This document shows, piece by piece, positions 54,923 to 64,000 of a DNA stretch of 64,000 bases (position 1 is its first letter; each line of letters starts with the position of its first letter). Position numbers and translations under genes: made by a program. The notes beneath the pieces were generated by a model. The model was not told the origin of the DNA. It saw nothing but the letters and a program-made list of their open reading frames with translations, and made no database searches. This DNA is from Marinobacterium stanieri (GTDB taxonomy: Bacteria > Pseudomonadota > Gammaproteobacteria > Pseudomonadales > Balneatricaceae), in NCBI RefSeq assembly GCF_900155945.1, contig NZ_FTMN01000006.1, positions 124,001-188,000 of the forward strand, given 5' to 3'.

Positions 54923-55849
54923 ATGACTGAAACAAGTCTCTATGTACTTCAACAGCTGATCAACGGACTGACCATCGGCTCTACTTACGCCTTGATCGCC
55001 ATCGGCTACACGATGGTGTATGGCATTATCGGCATGATCAACTTCGCCCACGGCGAGGTGTACATGATCGGTACCTATACCGCATTCATTACCATCATTG
55101 GCTTGCTGACGATGGGTGTCGGCTCGCTGCCGATTATCCTGCTATTGGCCCTGATGACCGCGGTCATAATTTCGTCGACCTATGGTTACGCCATCGAGCG
55201 CGTCGCATACCGGCCGTTACGTGGTGGCCCCCGTCTGATTCCGCTGATTACTGCTATCGGCATGTCCATATTCCTGCAGAACTATATCCGTCTGGCCCAG
55301 GGTTCCCGTGACCTGGCCATGCCGGCGCTGATCAGCGGCGGTATCGAGTTCGGTGATCCTGCAGTGTTTGAAGTCAGCATCTCCTGGATGCAGCTGATTA
55401 TCTGGGTCGTGACCTTTATTTCCATGACGGCGCTGGCGCTGTTCATCTCCCGCTCCCGTCTGGGGCGTGCCTGTCGCGCCTGTGCGCAGGACCGGGGCAT
55501 GACCAACCTGCTCGGCATCGACACCAACCGTATCATCGCCCTGACCTTTATCATCGGTGCGGCATTGGCGGCTGTGGCCGGCCTGCTGCTGGGTCTGTAT
55601 TACGGCACCATCAACCCCTACATCGGCTTTATGGCCGGCCTCAAAGCCTTCACCGCTGCGGTGCTTGGCGGCATCGGCTCGATTCCCGGCGCCATGCTGG
55701 GTGGCTTGATTCTGGGGGTAACCGAGGCGTTAACGGCTGCGTTCTTCCCGTCCGAATACAAGGACGTGGTGGCGTTCAGCCTGCTGGTTCTGATTCTGTT
55801 GTTCCGCCCGACCGGTCTGCTTGGCAAGCCGGAAGTGGAGAAGGTGTAA
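54923..55849 (+). CDS. livH: Branched-chain amino acid ABC transporter permease LivH
   Basis: About 308 residues from the ATG at 54923 (a GTG codon directly precedes it). Eight or so membrane helices and the LivH-type N-terminus (LQQLINGLTIGSTYALIAIGYTMVYGIIGMINFAHGEVYMIG) are clear, as is the GRACRACAQDRGMTNLLGID cytoplasmic loop that contacts the ATPases. It forms the membrane channel with LivM. Confidence 0.95.
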   Translation: MTETSLYVLQQLINGLTIGSTYALIAIGYTMVYGIIGMINFAHGEVYMIGTYTAFITIIGLLTMGVGSLPIILLLALMTAVIISSTYGYAIERVAYRPLRGGPRLIPLITAIGMSIFLQNYIRLAQGSRDLAMPALISGGIEFGDPAVFEVSISWMQLIIWVVTFISMTALALFISRSRLGRACRACAQDRGMTNLLGIDTNRIIALTFIIGAALAAVAGLLLGLYYGTINPYIGFMAGLKAFTAAVLGGIGSIPGAMLGGLILGVTEALTAAFFPSEYKDVVAFSLLVLILLFRPTGLLGKPEVEKV

Positions 55850-55858
55850 AAGGAGTCG

Positions 55859-57118
55859 ATGATGCAACGTGCACTCTTTCCCGCGCTGTTTGCCGCGGGC
55901 GTAACCTTCCTGCTGACCTGTCTGGTGATTGGTGTTCGCCTGGAACAGGAAGGACCGACGCTGACCGTGGTCGGCGCCGATGCCAGTACCTGGGGCTGGA
56001 TCGCCTTTGCGGTGGTTGTGGTATTTCTGTTCCAGCTGTTCCAGGGGCCGATCAGTCGGCTCAAGCAGCGCATACCTTCGGCTGATGCCACCGGCCTGCT
56101 GCCCGGTGAACAGATGCGTAACCGGCTCAAGCCCTGGCTGTTTTCACTGATCATTGTGGGTCTGTTTGTTTGGCCATTCATGGTTTCACGTGGCGCGGTC
56201 GACCTGGCTACGCTCACACTGATCTATGTAATGCTGGGTCTGGGCCTGAATATCGTGGTGGGCTTTGCCGGCCTGCTCGACCTTGGCTACGTGGCCTTCT
56301 ATGCCGTGGGGGCCTACACCTACGCCTTGCTGTCGGAGTACTTCGGGCTGTCGTTCTGGGCCTGTCTGCCGATTGCCGGCCTGCTGGCCGCGACCTTCGG
56401 CTGCATACTGGGCTTCCCGGTCCTGCGTCTGCGCGGTGACTACCTGGCCATCGTGACCCTCGGTTTTGGCGAGATCATCCGTATCCTTCTTAACAACTGG
56501 ACCAGCGTCACCGGCGGCCCCAATGGTATTGGCGGTATCGACAAGCCCAGCCTGTTCGGGCTGGAGTTCAGCCGTCGCGCCAGTGAAGGCAGCCAGACGT
56601 TCCATGAGTTTTTCGGCATCGACTATGACAGCAGCCACAAGGTGATCTTCCTCTACCTGGTGGCCGTGTTGCTGGTGTTGTTGACCATCTATGTGATCAA
56701 CCGGGTTCAGCGCATGCCGATCGGCCGCGCCTGGGAAGCCCTGCGTGAAGATGACATCGCCTGCCGCTCACTGGGGCTCAACCCCACCGTGATCAAGCTG
56801 TCGGCCTTCACCATGGGTGCCTCCTTTGCCGGTTTTGCTGGCTGTTTCTTCGCCGCACGTCAGGGCTTCATCAGCCCCGAGTCCTTCACCTTCATCGAGT
56901 CGGCCATCATTCTGGCCATCGTGGTGCTGGGTGGCATGGGGTCTCAGTTCGGTGTCATTCTGGCGGCCATCGCCATGACCATCCTGCCGGAACTGGCCCG
57001 TGAGTTTCAGGAGTACCGCATGCTGATGTTCGGCGGCGTGATGGTCCTGATGATGCTGTGGCGCCCGCAGGGTCTGCTGCCGATGAAACGTCCCCACCTG
57101 GAGCTGAAAACCTCATGA
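55859..57118 (+). CDS. livM: Branched-chain amino acid ABC transporter permease LivM
   Basis: 419 residues. An N-terminal extension with two or three helices (1-95) precedes the conserved permease core ([31 protein letters not shown]). The EAA-like loop is [26 protein letters not shown] precedes the tandem ATG codons. The stop overlaps the livG start (ATGA). Confidence 0.95.
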   Translation: MMQRALFPALFAAGVTFLLTCLVIGVRLEQEGPTLTVVGADASTWGWIAFAVVVVFLFQLFQGPISRLKQRIPSADATGLLPGEQMRNRLKPWLFSLIIVGLFVWPFMVSRGAVDLATLTLIYVMLGLGLNIVVGFAGLLDLGYVAFYAVGAYTYALLSEYFGLSFWACLPIAGLLAATFGCILGFPVLRLRGDYLAIVTLGFGEIIRILLNNWTSVTGGPNGIGGIDKPSLFGLEFSRRASEGSQTFHEFFGIDYDSSHKVIFLYLVAVLLVLLTIYVINRVQRMPIGRAWEALREDDIACRSLGLNPTVIKLSAFTMGASFAGFAGCFFAARQGFISPESFTFIESAIILAIVVLGGMGSQFGVILAAIAMTILPELAREFQEYRMLMFGGVMVLMMLWRPQGLLPMKRPHLELKTS

Positions 57119-57882
57119 GCGAGAATCTGTTAGACGTCTCGGGTCTGATGATGCGCTTCGGCGGGCTGCTGGCGGTGGATAACGTCAGCCTGCAGGTGAA
57201 GCCACGTCAGATCCATTCCGTAATCGGCCCCAACGGGGCCGGTAAAACCACCGTGTTCAACTGCATCAGCGGCTTCTACAAGCCCACGGGCGGTGATGTA
57301 CGCTACCGCGGCAAGGCCATTCAGGGGATGAGCAGTAACCACATCTCCCTGCAGGGTCTGGTGCGTACCTTCCAGCACGTGCGCCTGTTTTCCACAATGA
57401 CGGTGATTGAAAATCTGCTGGTGGCGCAGCACCGCCACCTCAATACCAACTACTTTGCCGGGTTGGTAAAAACGCCGTCCTACCGTCGCCGTGAACGTGA
57501 AGCGATGGATCGGGCCGAGCACTGGCTGCGCCAGGTCAACCTGCTGGAGTTTGCCAACCGTGAAGCCGGCAACCTCTCCTACGGCCAGCAACGCCGTCTG
57601 GAGATTGCCCGCTGCATGGTGACCGAACCCGGTCTGCTGATGCTGGACGAGCCGGCAGCCGGCCTTAACCCCAAGGAAACCTCGGAGCTGGACCAGCTGA
57701 TCATGCGCCTGCGTGATGAGCAGGACATCTCCGTCCTTTTGATCGAGCACGATATGGGACTGGTGATGGGGATCTCCGATCACATCACCGTGATCAACCA
57801 GGGCGCCCCGCTGGCCGATGGCACCCCGGCGGAGATCCGCGAGAACCCCGACGTGATCAAAGCCTACCTGGGGGAAAGCTGA
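57115..57882 (+). CDS. livG: Branched-chain amino acid ABC transporter ATPase LivG
   Basis: 255 residues from the ATG at 57115, which overlaps the livM stop as ATGA; a longer frame into livM is not needed. Walker A is GPNGAGKTT, the ABC signature reads [13 protein letters not shown], Walker B is [13 protein letters not shown], and the switch His lies in IEHDMG. It pairs with LivF to power uptake. Confidence 0.95.
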   Translation: MSENLLDVSGLMMRFGGLLAVDNVSLQVKPRQIHSVIGPNGAGKTTVFNCISGFYKPTGGDVRYRGKAIQGMSSNHISLQGLVRTFQHVRLFSTMTVIENLLVAQHRHLNTNYFAGLVKTPSYRRREREAMDRAEHWLRQVNLLEFANREAGNLSYGQQRRLEIARCMVTEPGLLMLDEPAAGLNPKETSELDQLIMRLRDEQDISVLLIEHDMGLVMGISDHITVINQGAPLADGTPAEIRENPDVIKAYLGES

Positions 57883-58583
57883 TGCTACGACTGGATAACG
57901 TTTCAACCTTCTACGGCAAAATTCAGGCGCTGCATAACGTCTCGCTGGAAGTGAACCAGGGTGAGATTCTCACCCTGATCGGCGCCAACGGTGCAGGCAA
58001 GACCACCCTGATGATGACCATCTGCGGTGATCCCCGTGCCCACGGTGGCCATATCGAGTTCGACGGCCAGCAGATCCAGCACTTGAACACCTCCGACATC
58101 ATGCGTCAGGGGCTTGCGGTAGTACCGGAAGGGCGCCGCATCTTCTCGGCCATGACGGTGGAAGAAAACCTGTTCATGGGCAGCTTCTTCCGTGGCAAGG
58201 AAGAGTCCGAAGAGCAGCTGGAGCACGTGCTGGAGCTCTTTCCCCGTTTGAAAGAGCGCTACAGCCAGCGCGGCGGCACCATGTCCGGCGGTGAGCAGCA
58301 GATGCTGGCCATTGGCCGGGCGTTAATGAGCAAGCCGCGCCTGTTGTTGCTGGACGAGCCTTCACTGGGGTTGGCACCGATCATCATCCAGCAGATTTTC
58401 GAGATCATCGAAAAGCTGCGTGAGGAAGGTGTGACCATCTTCCTGGTCGAGCAGAATGCTCACCAGGCACTGAAGATTGCCGACCGTGGTTATGTGCTGG
58501 AGAACGGCCGTATCGTCATGAGTGGCACGGGCGATGCCCTGCTCAATGACGACAGCGTGCGCAAAGCCTACCTGGGCGGATAG
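57882..58583 (+). CDS. livF: Branched-chain amino acid ABC transporter ATPase LivF
   Basis: 233 residues. Walker A is GANGAGKTT, signature MSGGEQQMLAIGRAL, Walker B LLLLDEPSLGLAP and switch region VEQNAHQAL. Its ATG overlaps the livG stop by one base (TGATG). It is the last gene of the livJHMGF operon. Confidence 0.95.
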   Translation: MLRLDNVSTFYGKIQALHNVSLEVNQGEILTLIGANGAGKTTLMMTICGDPRAHGGHIEFDGQQIQHLNTSDIMRQGLAVVPEGRRIFSAMTVEENLFMGSFFRGKEESEEQLEHVLELFPRLKERYSQRGGTMSGGEQQMLAIGRALMSKPRLLLLDEPSLGLAPIIIQQIFEIIEKLREEGVTIFLVEQNAHQALKIADRGYVLENGRIVMSGTGDALLNDDSVRKAYLGG

Positions 58584-58612
58584 TAATGGTTGTTTGACGG
58601 AAGGGCCCCCAC

Positions 58613-60148
58613 ATGCACCTGCTGGTCATCTCGCTGCTGTCACTTTTTGTCAGCCTGGCGTTGCTGATTGTCGGCAACTCCTTCCTCATCACCCTGCTTG
58701 GTCTGCGCTTCAGCCTGCTGGGTATAGAGCCCTCCATCATCGGTGTGGTGATGGTGTGCTACTCGGCAGGCTTTGCCGTTGGTTCACTCTATGCCGACCG
58801 CGTCGTCAGACGGGTCGGCCACATCCGCGCCTTTGCCGTGTTCGCCGCTCTGGCGGCCATGGCCTCCCTGATATACCCCATGACGTACAACGTCTGGCAC
58901 TGGGGTATTCTGCGTGGCCTGGGCGGGCTAAGCATTGCCGCCCTGTTTGTCACCATCGAAAGCTGGTTCAGCGCGGTCGCCACCAACGCTAACCGCTCCA
59001 AGATTTTTTCGGTGTACCAGATTGCAGCCTACCTGGCTTCGGCCAGCGGTCAGCTACTGGTAGGCCTGGGCAACCCGATCCATTACGCCCTGTTTTCTCT
59101 GGCGGCACTGTTCATTGTCGCCGCCATCATTCCCCTGTCGCTGTCACGCATGCAGTCACCGGAGATCAGCGAGTCAACGCAAAGGATGTCGCTGCTGACA
59201 TTGGTCCGGCTTGCGCCCATCGGCGTTACCGCCGCCTTTGGCAGTGGCATTCTGCTGGGGTCATTTTTCTCGCTGGTGCCTCTCTTTGCCAGCCAAACCG
59301 GCCTGGAAACGGCACAGATTTCCTATTACATGTTCGGCGCCATTTTCACCGCCATGCTGTTTGCCTGGCCCATAGGCTGGATCTGTGATCGTTTCCACCG
59401 CAGCTCGGTCCTGATGACCATTGCCGTGTTGGCCGGTATCGCCAGCCTGGGCAACATGTTCCTGGTGGACTTTGATTTTGTGCCGCGCCTGGTGGTGCTC
59501 TGTCTCTATATGGGCCTGGCTTCGACGGTATATTCCATCGCAGTCGCCATCACCAATGACATGATGGACAGCTCCCAGATCATGGCCGCCAGTTCCGGCC
59601 TGCTGCTGAGCTACGGTCTGGGCAGCGTGGCAGGCCCGTTGCTCAGCTCATCCCTGATGGAGCTGCTGGGTCCCGCATCCCTGTTCCAGCTGCAGGCACT
59701 GGTACTGGCGCTTTTGGCCGGCTTCACCCTGTATCGTCGTCGGCAGGTTGCGCCCATGCCCGTGGCGGCTCAGGAGCACTACATCCCCTCTATTCCGGAG
59801 TCTCCGGTCATTCCGGATATCGACCCGCGTCATGACGGTTTTGTCGAGACCCCGCTGACCGACCTTTTCCCGACAAGTGAAGAAGGAGCCGAGCCGGGCG
59901 ATGAAGGCGAGCTGATGCCGGACACTGAGGCAAAGCCCGCATTTGAGCCGGGCAATGAGGGGGAACTGATGCCTGAGGCAGGTGAGGTGCAGACAACCAC
60001 TGAGGCATCAGAGAATAGCGAAGCCGAGTCAGACAGCGCTGTGAATAACGACGCAGCAGAGTCTGATCAACAACCGGATTTACCGCAGGAAAAACAGGAA
60101 GAGCCGAAACCCTCTGACCCGACCGATCAAACACCCAAGGGCAACTGA
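58613..60148 (+). CDS. MFS transporter with an acidic C-terminal tail
   Basis: 511 residues: about twelve membrane helices over 1-385, with the MFS loop between helices 2 and 3 (GSLYADRVVRRVGHIRAF) and its counterpart in the second half (WICDRFHRSSVL). The pattern resembles YcaD-type permeases of unknown substrate. Residues about 390-511 form a hydrophilic, strongly acidic tail containing a duplicated EPG(D/N)EGELMP motif and many Glu, Ser and Pro, unusual for the family. GGAAGG lies about 9 bases before the ATG. It starts 30 bases after livF and may be read with that operon. Its 3' end overlaps the convergent phosphoesterase gene by 22 bases. Confidence 0.88.
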   Translation: MHLLVISLLSLFVSLALLIVGNSFLITLLGLRFSLLGIEPSIIGVVMVCYSAGFAVGSLYADRVVRRVGHIRAFAVFAALAAMASLIYPMTYNVWHWGILRGLGGLSIAALFVTIESWFSAVATNANRSKIFSVYQIAAYLASASGQLLVGLGNPIHYALFSLAALFIVAAIIPLSLSRMQSPEISESTQRMSLLTLVRLAPIGVTAAFGSGILLGSFFSLVPLFASQTGLETAQISYYMFGAIFTAMLFAWPIGWICDRFHRSSVLMTIAVLAGIASLGNMFLVDFDFVPRLVVLCLYMGLASTVYSIAVAITNDMMDSSQIMAASSGLLLSYGLGSVAGPLLSSSLMELLGPASLFQLQALVLALLAGFTLYRRRQVAPMPVAAQEHYIPSIPESPVIPDIDPRHDGFVETPLTDLFPTSEEGAEPGDEGELMPDTEAKPAFEPGNEGELMPEAGEVQTTTEASENSEAESDSAVNNDAAESDQQPDLPQEKQEEPKPSDPTDQTPKGN

Positions 60149-60924
60149 ACCTGTTCGGCCGGATCAAACCGGCCACTCTCGGCGTTGAAATCCCAGCGTG
60201 TCAGGCTCAGCACCCGCATCTCCAGGTCAGCATCGATCAGGTTAAACGAGTTGGGTTTGCCATCACGGGTGCGGGTTGAAATGGCAGTACCCGCCTGCAC
60301 CGTCCAGGCCTGATCAGGAAGATCCGGGTAACGCCGGCTGAGCGGCGCAAAGAACGGGTAATGGATATGCCCGGCCAGATACAGCTGCATGCCCGCCTCG
60401 CACCAGCGCTGCATGGCCGCACGCGCGCCGCCGGCTATGTTCTGTTCATCCGATGCCAGCACGGCATCCACCGGATGATGCCCCACCACCAGCTTCAGCT
60501 TTGCAGAACTGGACTGCAGCTTCCCGGCTACCTGTTCGACCGAGTGGGTATCGAAATGGCCATCCACATGTCGCCTGGGGTCGGTGGTATTCACTCCGAC
60601 CACCAGCAGCTCCGGCGTTTCAAATACCGGTTCCAGCTGCCAGCCAAACACGCGTCGAAAACCGGCGTAGGGCGCGCGAAAGCGATGCCAGACATTAAAC
60701 AGCGGCAGATCATGGTTGCCCGGCACCGCCAGCACCTGTGCCGGCGCCAGCTGCTGTATCAGCTGCCTGCAGGCATCAAACTCATGACGCCGGGCCCGCT
60801 GGGTCAGATCACCACTGAGCAGCACCAGGACGGGCTCTATTTGCGCGCAGGCCGCCAACAACGCCTCTAGAACAGCGGGCGTCTCGGTGCCGAAGTGCAG
60901 GTCGGAGAGTTGAACTATGCGCAC
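60127..60924 (-). CDS. Calcineurin-like metallophosphoesterase (Icc/CpdA-like)
   Basis: 265 residues, one domain: LSDLHFG (6-12), SGDLTQRARRHEF, PGNHDLPLF, VGHHPVDAV and LAGHIHYPFF supply the two-metal site. The family includes cyclic-nucleotide phosphodiesterases and other phosphohydrolases; the substrate is not evident. It follows a lipid-kinase gene on the same strand, overlapping it by 10 bases, so the two are coupled and may act on related phosphorylated lipids; that link is inference. Confidence 0.9.
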   Translation of the reverse strand: MRIVQLSDLHFGTETPAVLEALLAACAQIEPVLVLLSGDLTQRARRHEFDACRQLIQQLAPAQVLAVPGNHDLPLFNVWHRFRAPYAGFRRVFGWQLEPVFETPELLVVGVNTTDPRRHVDGHFDTHSVEQVAGKLQSSSAKLKLVVGHHPVDAVLASDEQNIAGGARAAMQRWCEAGMQLYLAGHIHYPFFAPLSRRYPDLPDQAWTVQAGTAISTRTRDGKPNSFNLIDADLEMRVLSLTRWDFNAESGRFDPAEQVQLPLGV

Positions 60925-61862
60925 GTCTCCTCCCCGGATTCCGTCTCGGCCGGCACCAGGCAGCGGTAGGCATTCGGTTGCATGGAGAATTTGAGAGGCG
61001 TCGACAGGCGGTGCAACTCACCATCAATGGCCAGCGTCACCTTTTGCCGCCGCGTCGAAACCTGCAGGCCGCGGGTAATAAAGTAATCCAGCTTTTCCAG
61101 CTTGCGCAGCTGCCCCCTGATGCTGGCCCAGAGATAACTCAGCAGGGACAACAAGGAGTCAGAGCGCATGACGAATACCAGCATGCCGCCCTTACGAATC
61201 TGGTCGATTTCGGGCAAGTCAAAGTTGCCCAGCTGACTGGGGCTGACGCTGGCCAGCAGCATGGGGGCGGTTTCGGTATGGCGCGCACCATCATGCGCCA
61301 ACACCAGGCGCCTGCCGCGCGCCCGCGTGAGAAACACCCAGACACCACTCAACAGCGATACCAGGCGGTTACGGCCGGTAATGGCACTGACCTGTTCACG
61401 GGCAGCAATAATCTTGGGATACACGCCAAGGCTGGCGCTGACACAAAACGGATAACCGTTGACGCTGGCCAGTGGAAACTGGCGTTCAGCCCCCTGCAAG
61501 AGCACATCGATGGCAGCCTGGGTCTGTTCGGGAATGCCACGGTCACGGGCAAAGAAGTTGAAGGTGCCGCGTGGAATCACGCCCAGCGTCACAGGCTGTT
61601 TCATCAGCACTTTAAGCGCGGCATTCAGGGTGCCATCACCACCGGCAACCACGAGCACGGCGCCCGTTTCGGTGCAGGTCTTGGCCAGTTTGAGCAGCTG
61701 TGGCTCCAGCCCGTACTTGCTGTGCTTGAGCATCACCAGCTTATCCAGCTGCTGCTCGGGTATGCGTGTGCGTAACTCGGCTTTAAGCGCTTCGTCCGCC
61801 TGGTCCCCCGCGCCCGGGTTAATGGCGACGAGAAAATGTCGTGTATACTGATCCTTGTGCAT
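60915..61862 (-). CDS. Diacylglycerol/lipid kinase family protein
   Basis: About 315 residues from the ATG at 61862 (GAGGAAGAGG upstream); a TTG 15 bases earlier is unlikely. DAGK catalytic motifs are present: NPGAGD, VVAGGDGTLNAALK, and GVIPRGTFNFFARD in place of the usual GTANDFA. A C-terminal beta domain includes the DGE element (LAIDGELHRL). Members phosphorylate diacylglycerol or related lipids at the membrane. It is divergent from the YbaY-META lipoprotein gene. Confidence 0.9.
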   Translation of the reverse strand: MHKDQYTRHFLVAINPGAGDQADEALKAELRTRIPEQQLDKLVMLKHSKYGLEPQLLKLAKTCTETGAVLVVAGGDGTLNAALKVLMKQPVTLGVIPRGTFNFFARDRGIPEQTQAAIDVLLQGAERQFPLASVNGYPFCVSASLGVYPKIIAAREQVSAITGRNRLVSLLSGVWVFLTRARGRRLVLAHDGARHTETAPMLLASVSPSQLGNFDLPEIDQIRKGGMLVFVMRSDSLLSLLSYLWASIRGQLRKLEKLDYFITRGLQVSTRRQKVTLAIDGELHRLSTPLKFSMQPNAYRCLVPAETESGEETCA

Positions 61863-61935
61863 TTCCCTCTTCCTCAACGGAACCCGAACACTGGCCTCGG
61901 GTCACAGAGCAGATACAAGGCAAGGAGACCCCCAC

Positions 61936-62739
61936 ATGTTTCGTTCTCACTCAGGTTACCTGACCTCAATGCTGGCGGCTACGGTTCTGCTGTCCGGCTG
62001 TTCTTCCCTGGATAATCTTATGGATAGCACCCCTGCAGCCGATGTAACCGTATCCGGCGAAGCCTTCTACCGTGAGCGCATCATGCTGCCCCCCAACAGT
62101 GTTCTGGAAGTTCGCCTGGAAGACGTTTCACGTGCCGATGCACCGGCTGAACTGCTGGCGCAAAGCCGCAGCGAGAACCCGGGCACACCGCCCTACGCGT
62201 TCGAGTTCAGCCTGGATGATGACCAGTTCCAGCCGGGGCACCGTTACAACCTGCGCGCCAGCATTCGTCAGGGCGAGCAACTGATTTTCACCACCGACAC
62301 TGCCTACCCGGTCGATCCTGAACAACTGCAGCCCTATAAGCTGATCATGAAAAAAGTGGCTCGTGCGCCTCAGCAACAGCAGACGCCGAATGCCAGCCTG
62401 GTCAACACCTACTGGAAACTGGTACGTCTGGGTAACATGCCGGTTGCGGCCAGCCCGGAGCAACGTGAAGCCCACCTGATTTTCAAGAACAACCAGCGTT
62501 TGCAGGGTTTCTCAGGCTGTAATCAGTTCATGGGCCAGTACACCCAGAAGGAAAACCGTCTTGAACTGGGCCCAGTTGCAGGCACACTGCGCGCCTGCGT
62601 ACCGGCTCCCGCCTATGAACAGTCGTTCCTGCAACTGCTGAAGGGTGAGTTGAGCTGGTCGGTTCAGGGTGATCTGCTGATTCTGAAAAATACCGAAAGC
62701 GGTGAAGAAGCCCGTTTCAAGGCCGTTTATTTGCAGTAA
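61936..62739 (+). CDS. Lipoprotein with YbaY-like and META (HslJ-like) domains
   Basis: About 267 residues from the ATG at 61936, with AAGGAG 8 bases upstream; the frame is open further back but without a site. A lipoprotein signal ends in LLSGC (Cys22). Residues about 35-145 match the YbaY/YscW-type domain (VSGEAFYRERIMLPPNSVLEV, YAFEFSLDDDQFQPGHRYNL). Residues about 155-265 form a META domain (NTYWKLVRLG, LQGFSGCNQFMGQY, GTLRACV). META proteins such as HslJ are envelope proteins linked to stress tolerance; the combination suggests an envelope-associated helper. Function is not established. Confidence 0.88.
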   Translation: MFRSHSGYLTSMLAATVLLSGCSSLDNLMDSTPAADVTVSGEAFYRERIMLPPNSVLEVRLEDVSRADAPAELLAQSRSENPGTPPYAFEFSLDDDQFQPGHRYNLRASIRQGEQLIFTTDTAYPVDPEQLQPYKLIMKKVARAPQQQQTPNASLVNTYWKLVRLGNMPVAASPEQREAHLIFKNNQRLQGFSGCNQFMGQYTQKENRLELGPVAGTLRACVPAPAYEQSFLQLLKGELSWSVQGDLLILKNTESGEEARFKAVYLQ

Positions 62740-62856
62740 ACAGCTCTGCCGATATATCACTGCGGGCGCAGCCAGGGATGGCGCGCCAGCACGACTCGAG
62801 TACAAAACGTGGGTGAGACGCTCTTGAGTGAGGTGTGAGTCGGCTGGCACATAAAG

Positions 62857-62884
62857 CCGACAGCGGCAGGCTTGCCGCCGTCGG
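62857..62884 (-). terminator. Hairpin downstream of ETF-QO
   Basis: CCGAC-a-GCGGCA and TGCCGC-c-GTCGG form an 11-pair stem with one mismatch around GGCT. On the minus strand it is followed by CTTTAT, a weak T tract, about 40 bases after the ETF-QO stop. Confidence 0.5.
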
Positions 62885-62923
62885 AGAGGTTTGGATGTTG
62901 AGCTTTTTTACCTATTGGGCACT

Positions 62924-64000
62924 TTACATATTGGGATAGTTGGGCCCACCCATGCCTTCCGGCGTAACCCAGGTGATGTTCTGGGCCGGGTCCTTGATGT
63001 CACAGGTCTTGCAGTGCAGGCAGTTCTGACCATTGATCTGGAACCGCTGTCCCGCTTCATCTTCCACAATTTCATACACCCCAGCCGGGCAGTAACGCTG
63101 CGCCGGCTCCGCAAACAGCTTCAGGTTCTGCTTGAGCGGAATATCCGCATCCGCAAGCTTCAGGTGACAGGGCTGGTCTTCCTCGTGGTTGGTGTTGGAC
63201 AGGAACACCGAGGACAGCTTGTCGAAACTCAGCTCGCCATCCGGTTTGGGATATTTGATCGGCTCATAATGATCCGCCGGTGCCAGCTGTGCATGATCAG
63301 GATGATTGTCATGCAGGGTCACCGGAATACGGCCACCGAACCAGTTCTGGTCGATGTAGTTGAAGGCACCGCCGGCCAGCTGACCGAACTTGTGCATGGC
63401 CGGACCGAAGTTGCGCGAGCGGTACAGCTCATCGTACAGCCAGGAATCCTTGAACAACTCGTTAAAGCGCTCCAGCTCCTTGCCACCCTCGTCGCCATTG
63501 CTCAGCGCTTCGAACAACGCCTCAGCCGCCAGCATCCCCGACTTCATCGCCGTGTGGGTGCCCTTGATCTTGCTGAAGTTCAATGTGCCGGCATCACAGC
63601 CCAGCAGCAGACCGCCCGGGAACGTCATCTTCGGCAGTGAGTTGTAACCGCCCTTGGTAATGGCACGGGCGCCATAGGACACACGCTTGCCGCCCTTGAG
63701 ATGACGCGACAGCACCGGATGGTGTTTGAGGCGCTGGAACTCATCGAACGGACTCAGGTGCGGGTTCTTGTAGTTCAGATCAATGATCAGACCGACCACC
63801 ACCTGATTGTTATCGGTGTGGTAGAGGAAGAAACCACCGCTGGTTTCCTTGTCCAGCGGCCAGCCGGAGCCGTGCACCACCAGGCCAGGCTTATGCTGCT
63901 CCGCCGGGATATCCCAGAGCTCCTTGATGCCCAGGCCGTAATGCTGGGCATCACTGCCCTTATACAGACTGAACTGGCTGATCAGCTGCTTGCCCAGATG
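62924..64000 (-). CDS. Electron transfer flavoprotein-ubiquinone oxidoreductase, C-terminal part
   Basis: The reading frame is open from the stop at 62924 to the window edge, so about 358 C-terminal residues are visible and the N-terminal FAD-binding part is missing. Visible segments: HYGLGIKELWDIP, GGFFLYHTDNNQVVVGLIIDLNY, FPGGLLLGCDAGTLNFSKIKGTHTAMKSGMLAAE, and the C-terminal cluster region CPAGVYEI with NCLHCKTCDIKDP, giving four cysteines for a 4Fe-4S cluster. The enzyme passes electrons from ETF (fatty acid and amino acid oxidation) to ubiquinone at the inner membrane. Confidence 0.95.
   Translation of the reverse strand, partial: HLGKQLISQFSLYKGSDAQHYGLGIKELWDIPAEQHKPGLVVHGSGWPLDKETSGGFFLYHTDNNQVVVGLIIDLNYKNPHLSPFDEFQRLKHHPVLSRHLKGGKRVSYGARAITKGGYNSLPKMTFPGGLLLGCDAGTLNFSKIKGTHTAMKSGMLAAEALFEALSNGDEGGKELERFNELFKDSWLYDELYRSRNFGPAMHKFGQLAGGAFNYIDQNWFGGRIPVTLHDNHPDHAQLAPADHYEPIKYPKPDGELSFDKLSSVFLSNTNHEEDQPCHLKLADADIPLKQNLKLFAEPAQRYCPAGVYEIVEDEAGQRFQINGQNCLHCKTCDIKDPAQNITWVTPEGMGGPNYPNM

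Noticed and set aside
53723-55051. 442-codon minus-strand open frame opposite livJ and the start of livH
   Set aside because: It is antisense to two clearly functional transporter genes, has no ribosome site or recognisable domain, and reads as a codon-bias mirror frame.

Overview
The window looks like a chromosomal segment of a marine or halophilic gammaproteobacterium, most like the Oceanospirillales (Marinobacterium- or Nitrincola-type). This is inferred from gene content, not from a search. The evidence is an ectoine hydroxylase, GreB and SrmB-like proteins of gammaproteobacterial type, ETF-ubiquinone oxidoreductase, an AcnA-type aconitase, abundant c-di-GMP signalling proteins, and a giant adhesin with cadherin-like repeats. 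There are no insertion sequences, integrases, CRISPR arrays or rRNA genes. Most of it reads as ordinary chromosome, with an AT-rich patch at 33.2-34.4 kb.

Layout. 0-2 kb: a truncated EamA-type permease, a small unknown gene and greB. 1.9-17.3 kb: a 4220-residue repeat-rich surface protein, preceded on the same strand by an overlapping OmpR-type regulator / 7TMR-DISM kinase pair. 17.4-17.8 kb: four tRNA genes transcribed Ser(TGA)-Asn(GTT)-Lys(TTT)-Lys(TTT). 17.9-27.1 kb: a signalling block holding a lone periplasmic binding protein coupled to a HAMP-PAS-GGDEF-EAL protein, an NlpC/P60 lipoprotein, and a hybrid kinase coupled to a REC-GGDEF-EAL protein. 27.3-30.5 kb: an SrmB-like helicase and an acetate/succinate CoA-transferase. 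30.6-34.0 kb: an unusual three-gene locus with a kinase-like/metallophosphoesterase fusion, a Roadblock/LC7 protein, and a protein carrying a perfect (EP)16 linker. 34.4-40.9 kb: an MgtC/DUF4010 membrane protein, a Lon-family protease and aconitase. 40.9-45.1 kb: an aminotransferase divergent from an RpiR regulator, with twin palindromes between them, then a Cache-HAMP-GGDEF cyclase. 45.3-53.6 kb: ectD, a DHOD-like protein coupled to pyruvate:ferredoxin oxidoreductase, a CBS protein and several small proteins. 53.7-58.6 kb: a complete branched-chain amino acid ABC transporter operon (livJHMGF). 58.6-64 kb: an MFS permease, a metallophosphoesterase with a lipid kinase, a YbaY-META lipoprotein, and the C-terminal part of ETF-QO, which runs off the window.

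How the genes work together. Carbon metabolism (CoA-transferase, aconitase, PFOR, branched-chain amino acid uptake, ETF-QO) suggests an organism living on organic acids and amino acids. Three c-di-GMP enzymes, two two-component kinases and the giant adhesin suggest control of attachment. The least explained element is the 30.6-34.0 kb Roadblock locus. It keeps kinase-type and phosphoesterase-type active-site residues in one polypeptide but has no recognisable GTPase partner in the window.
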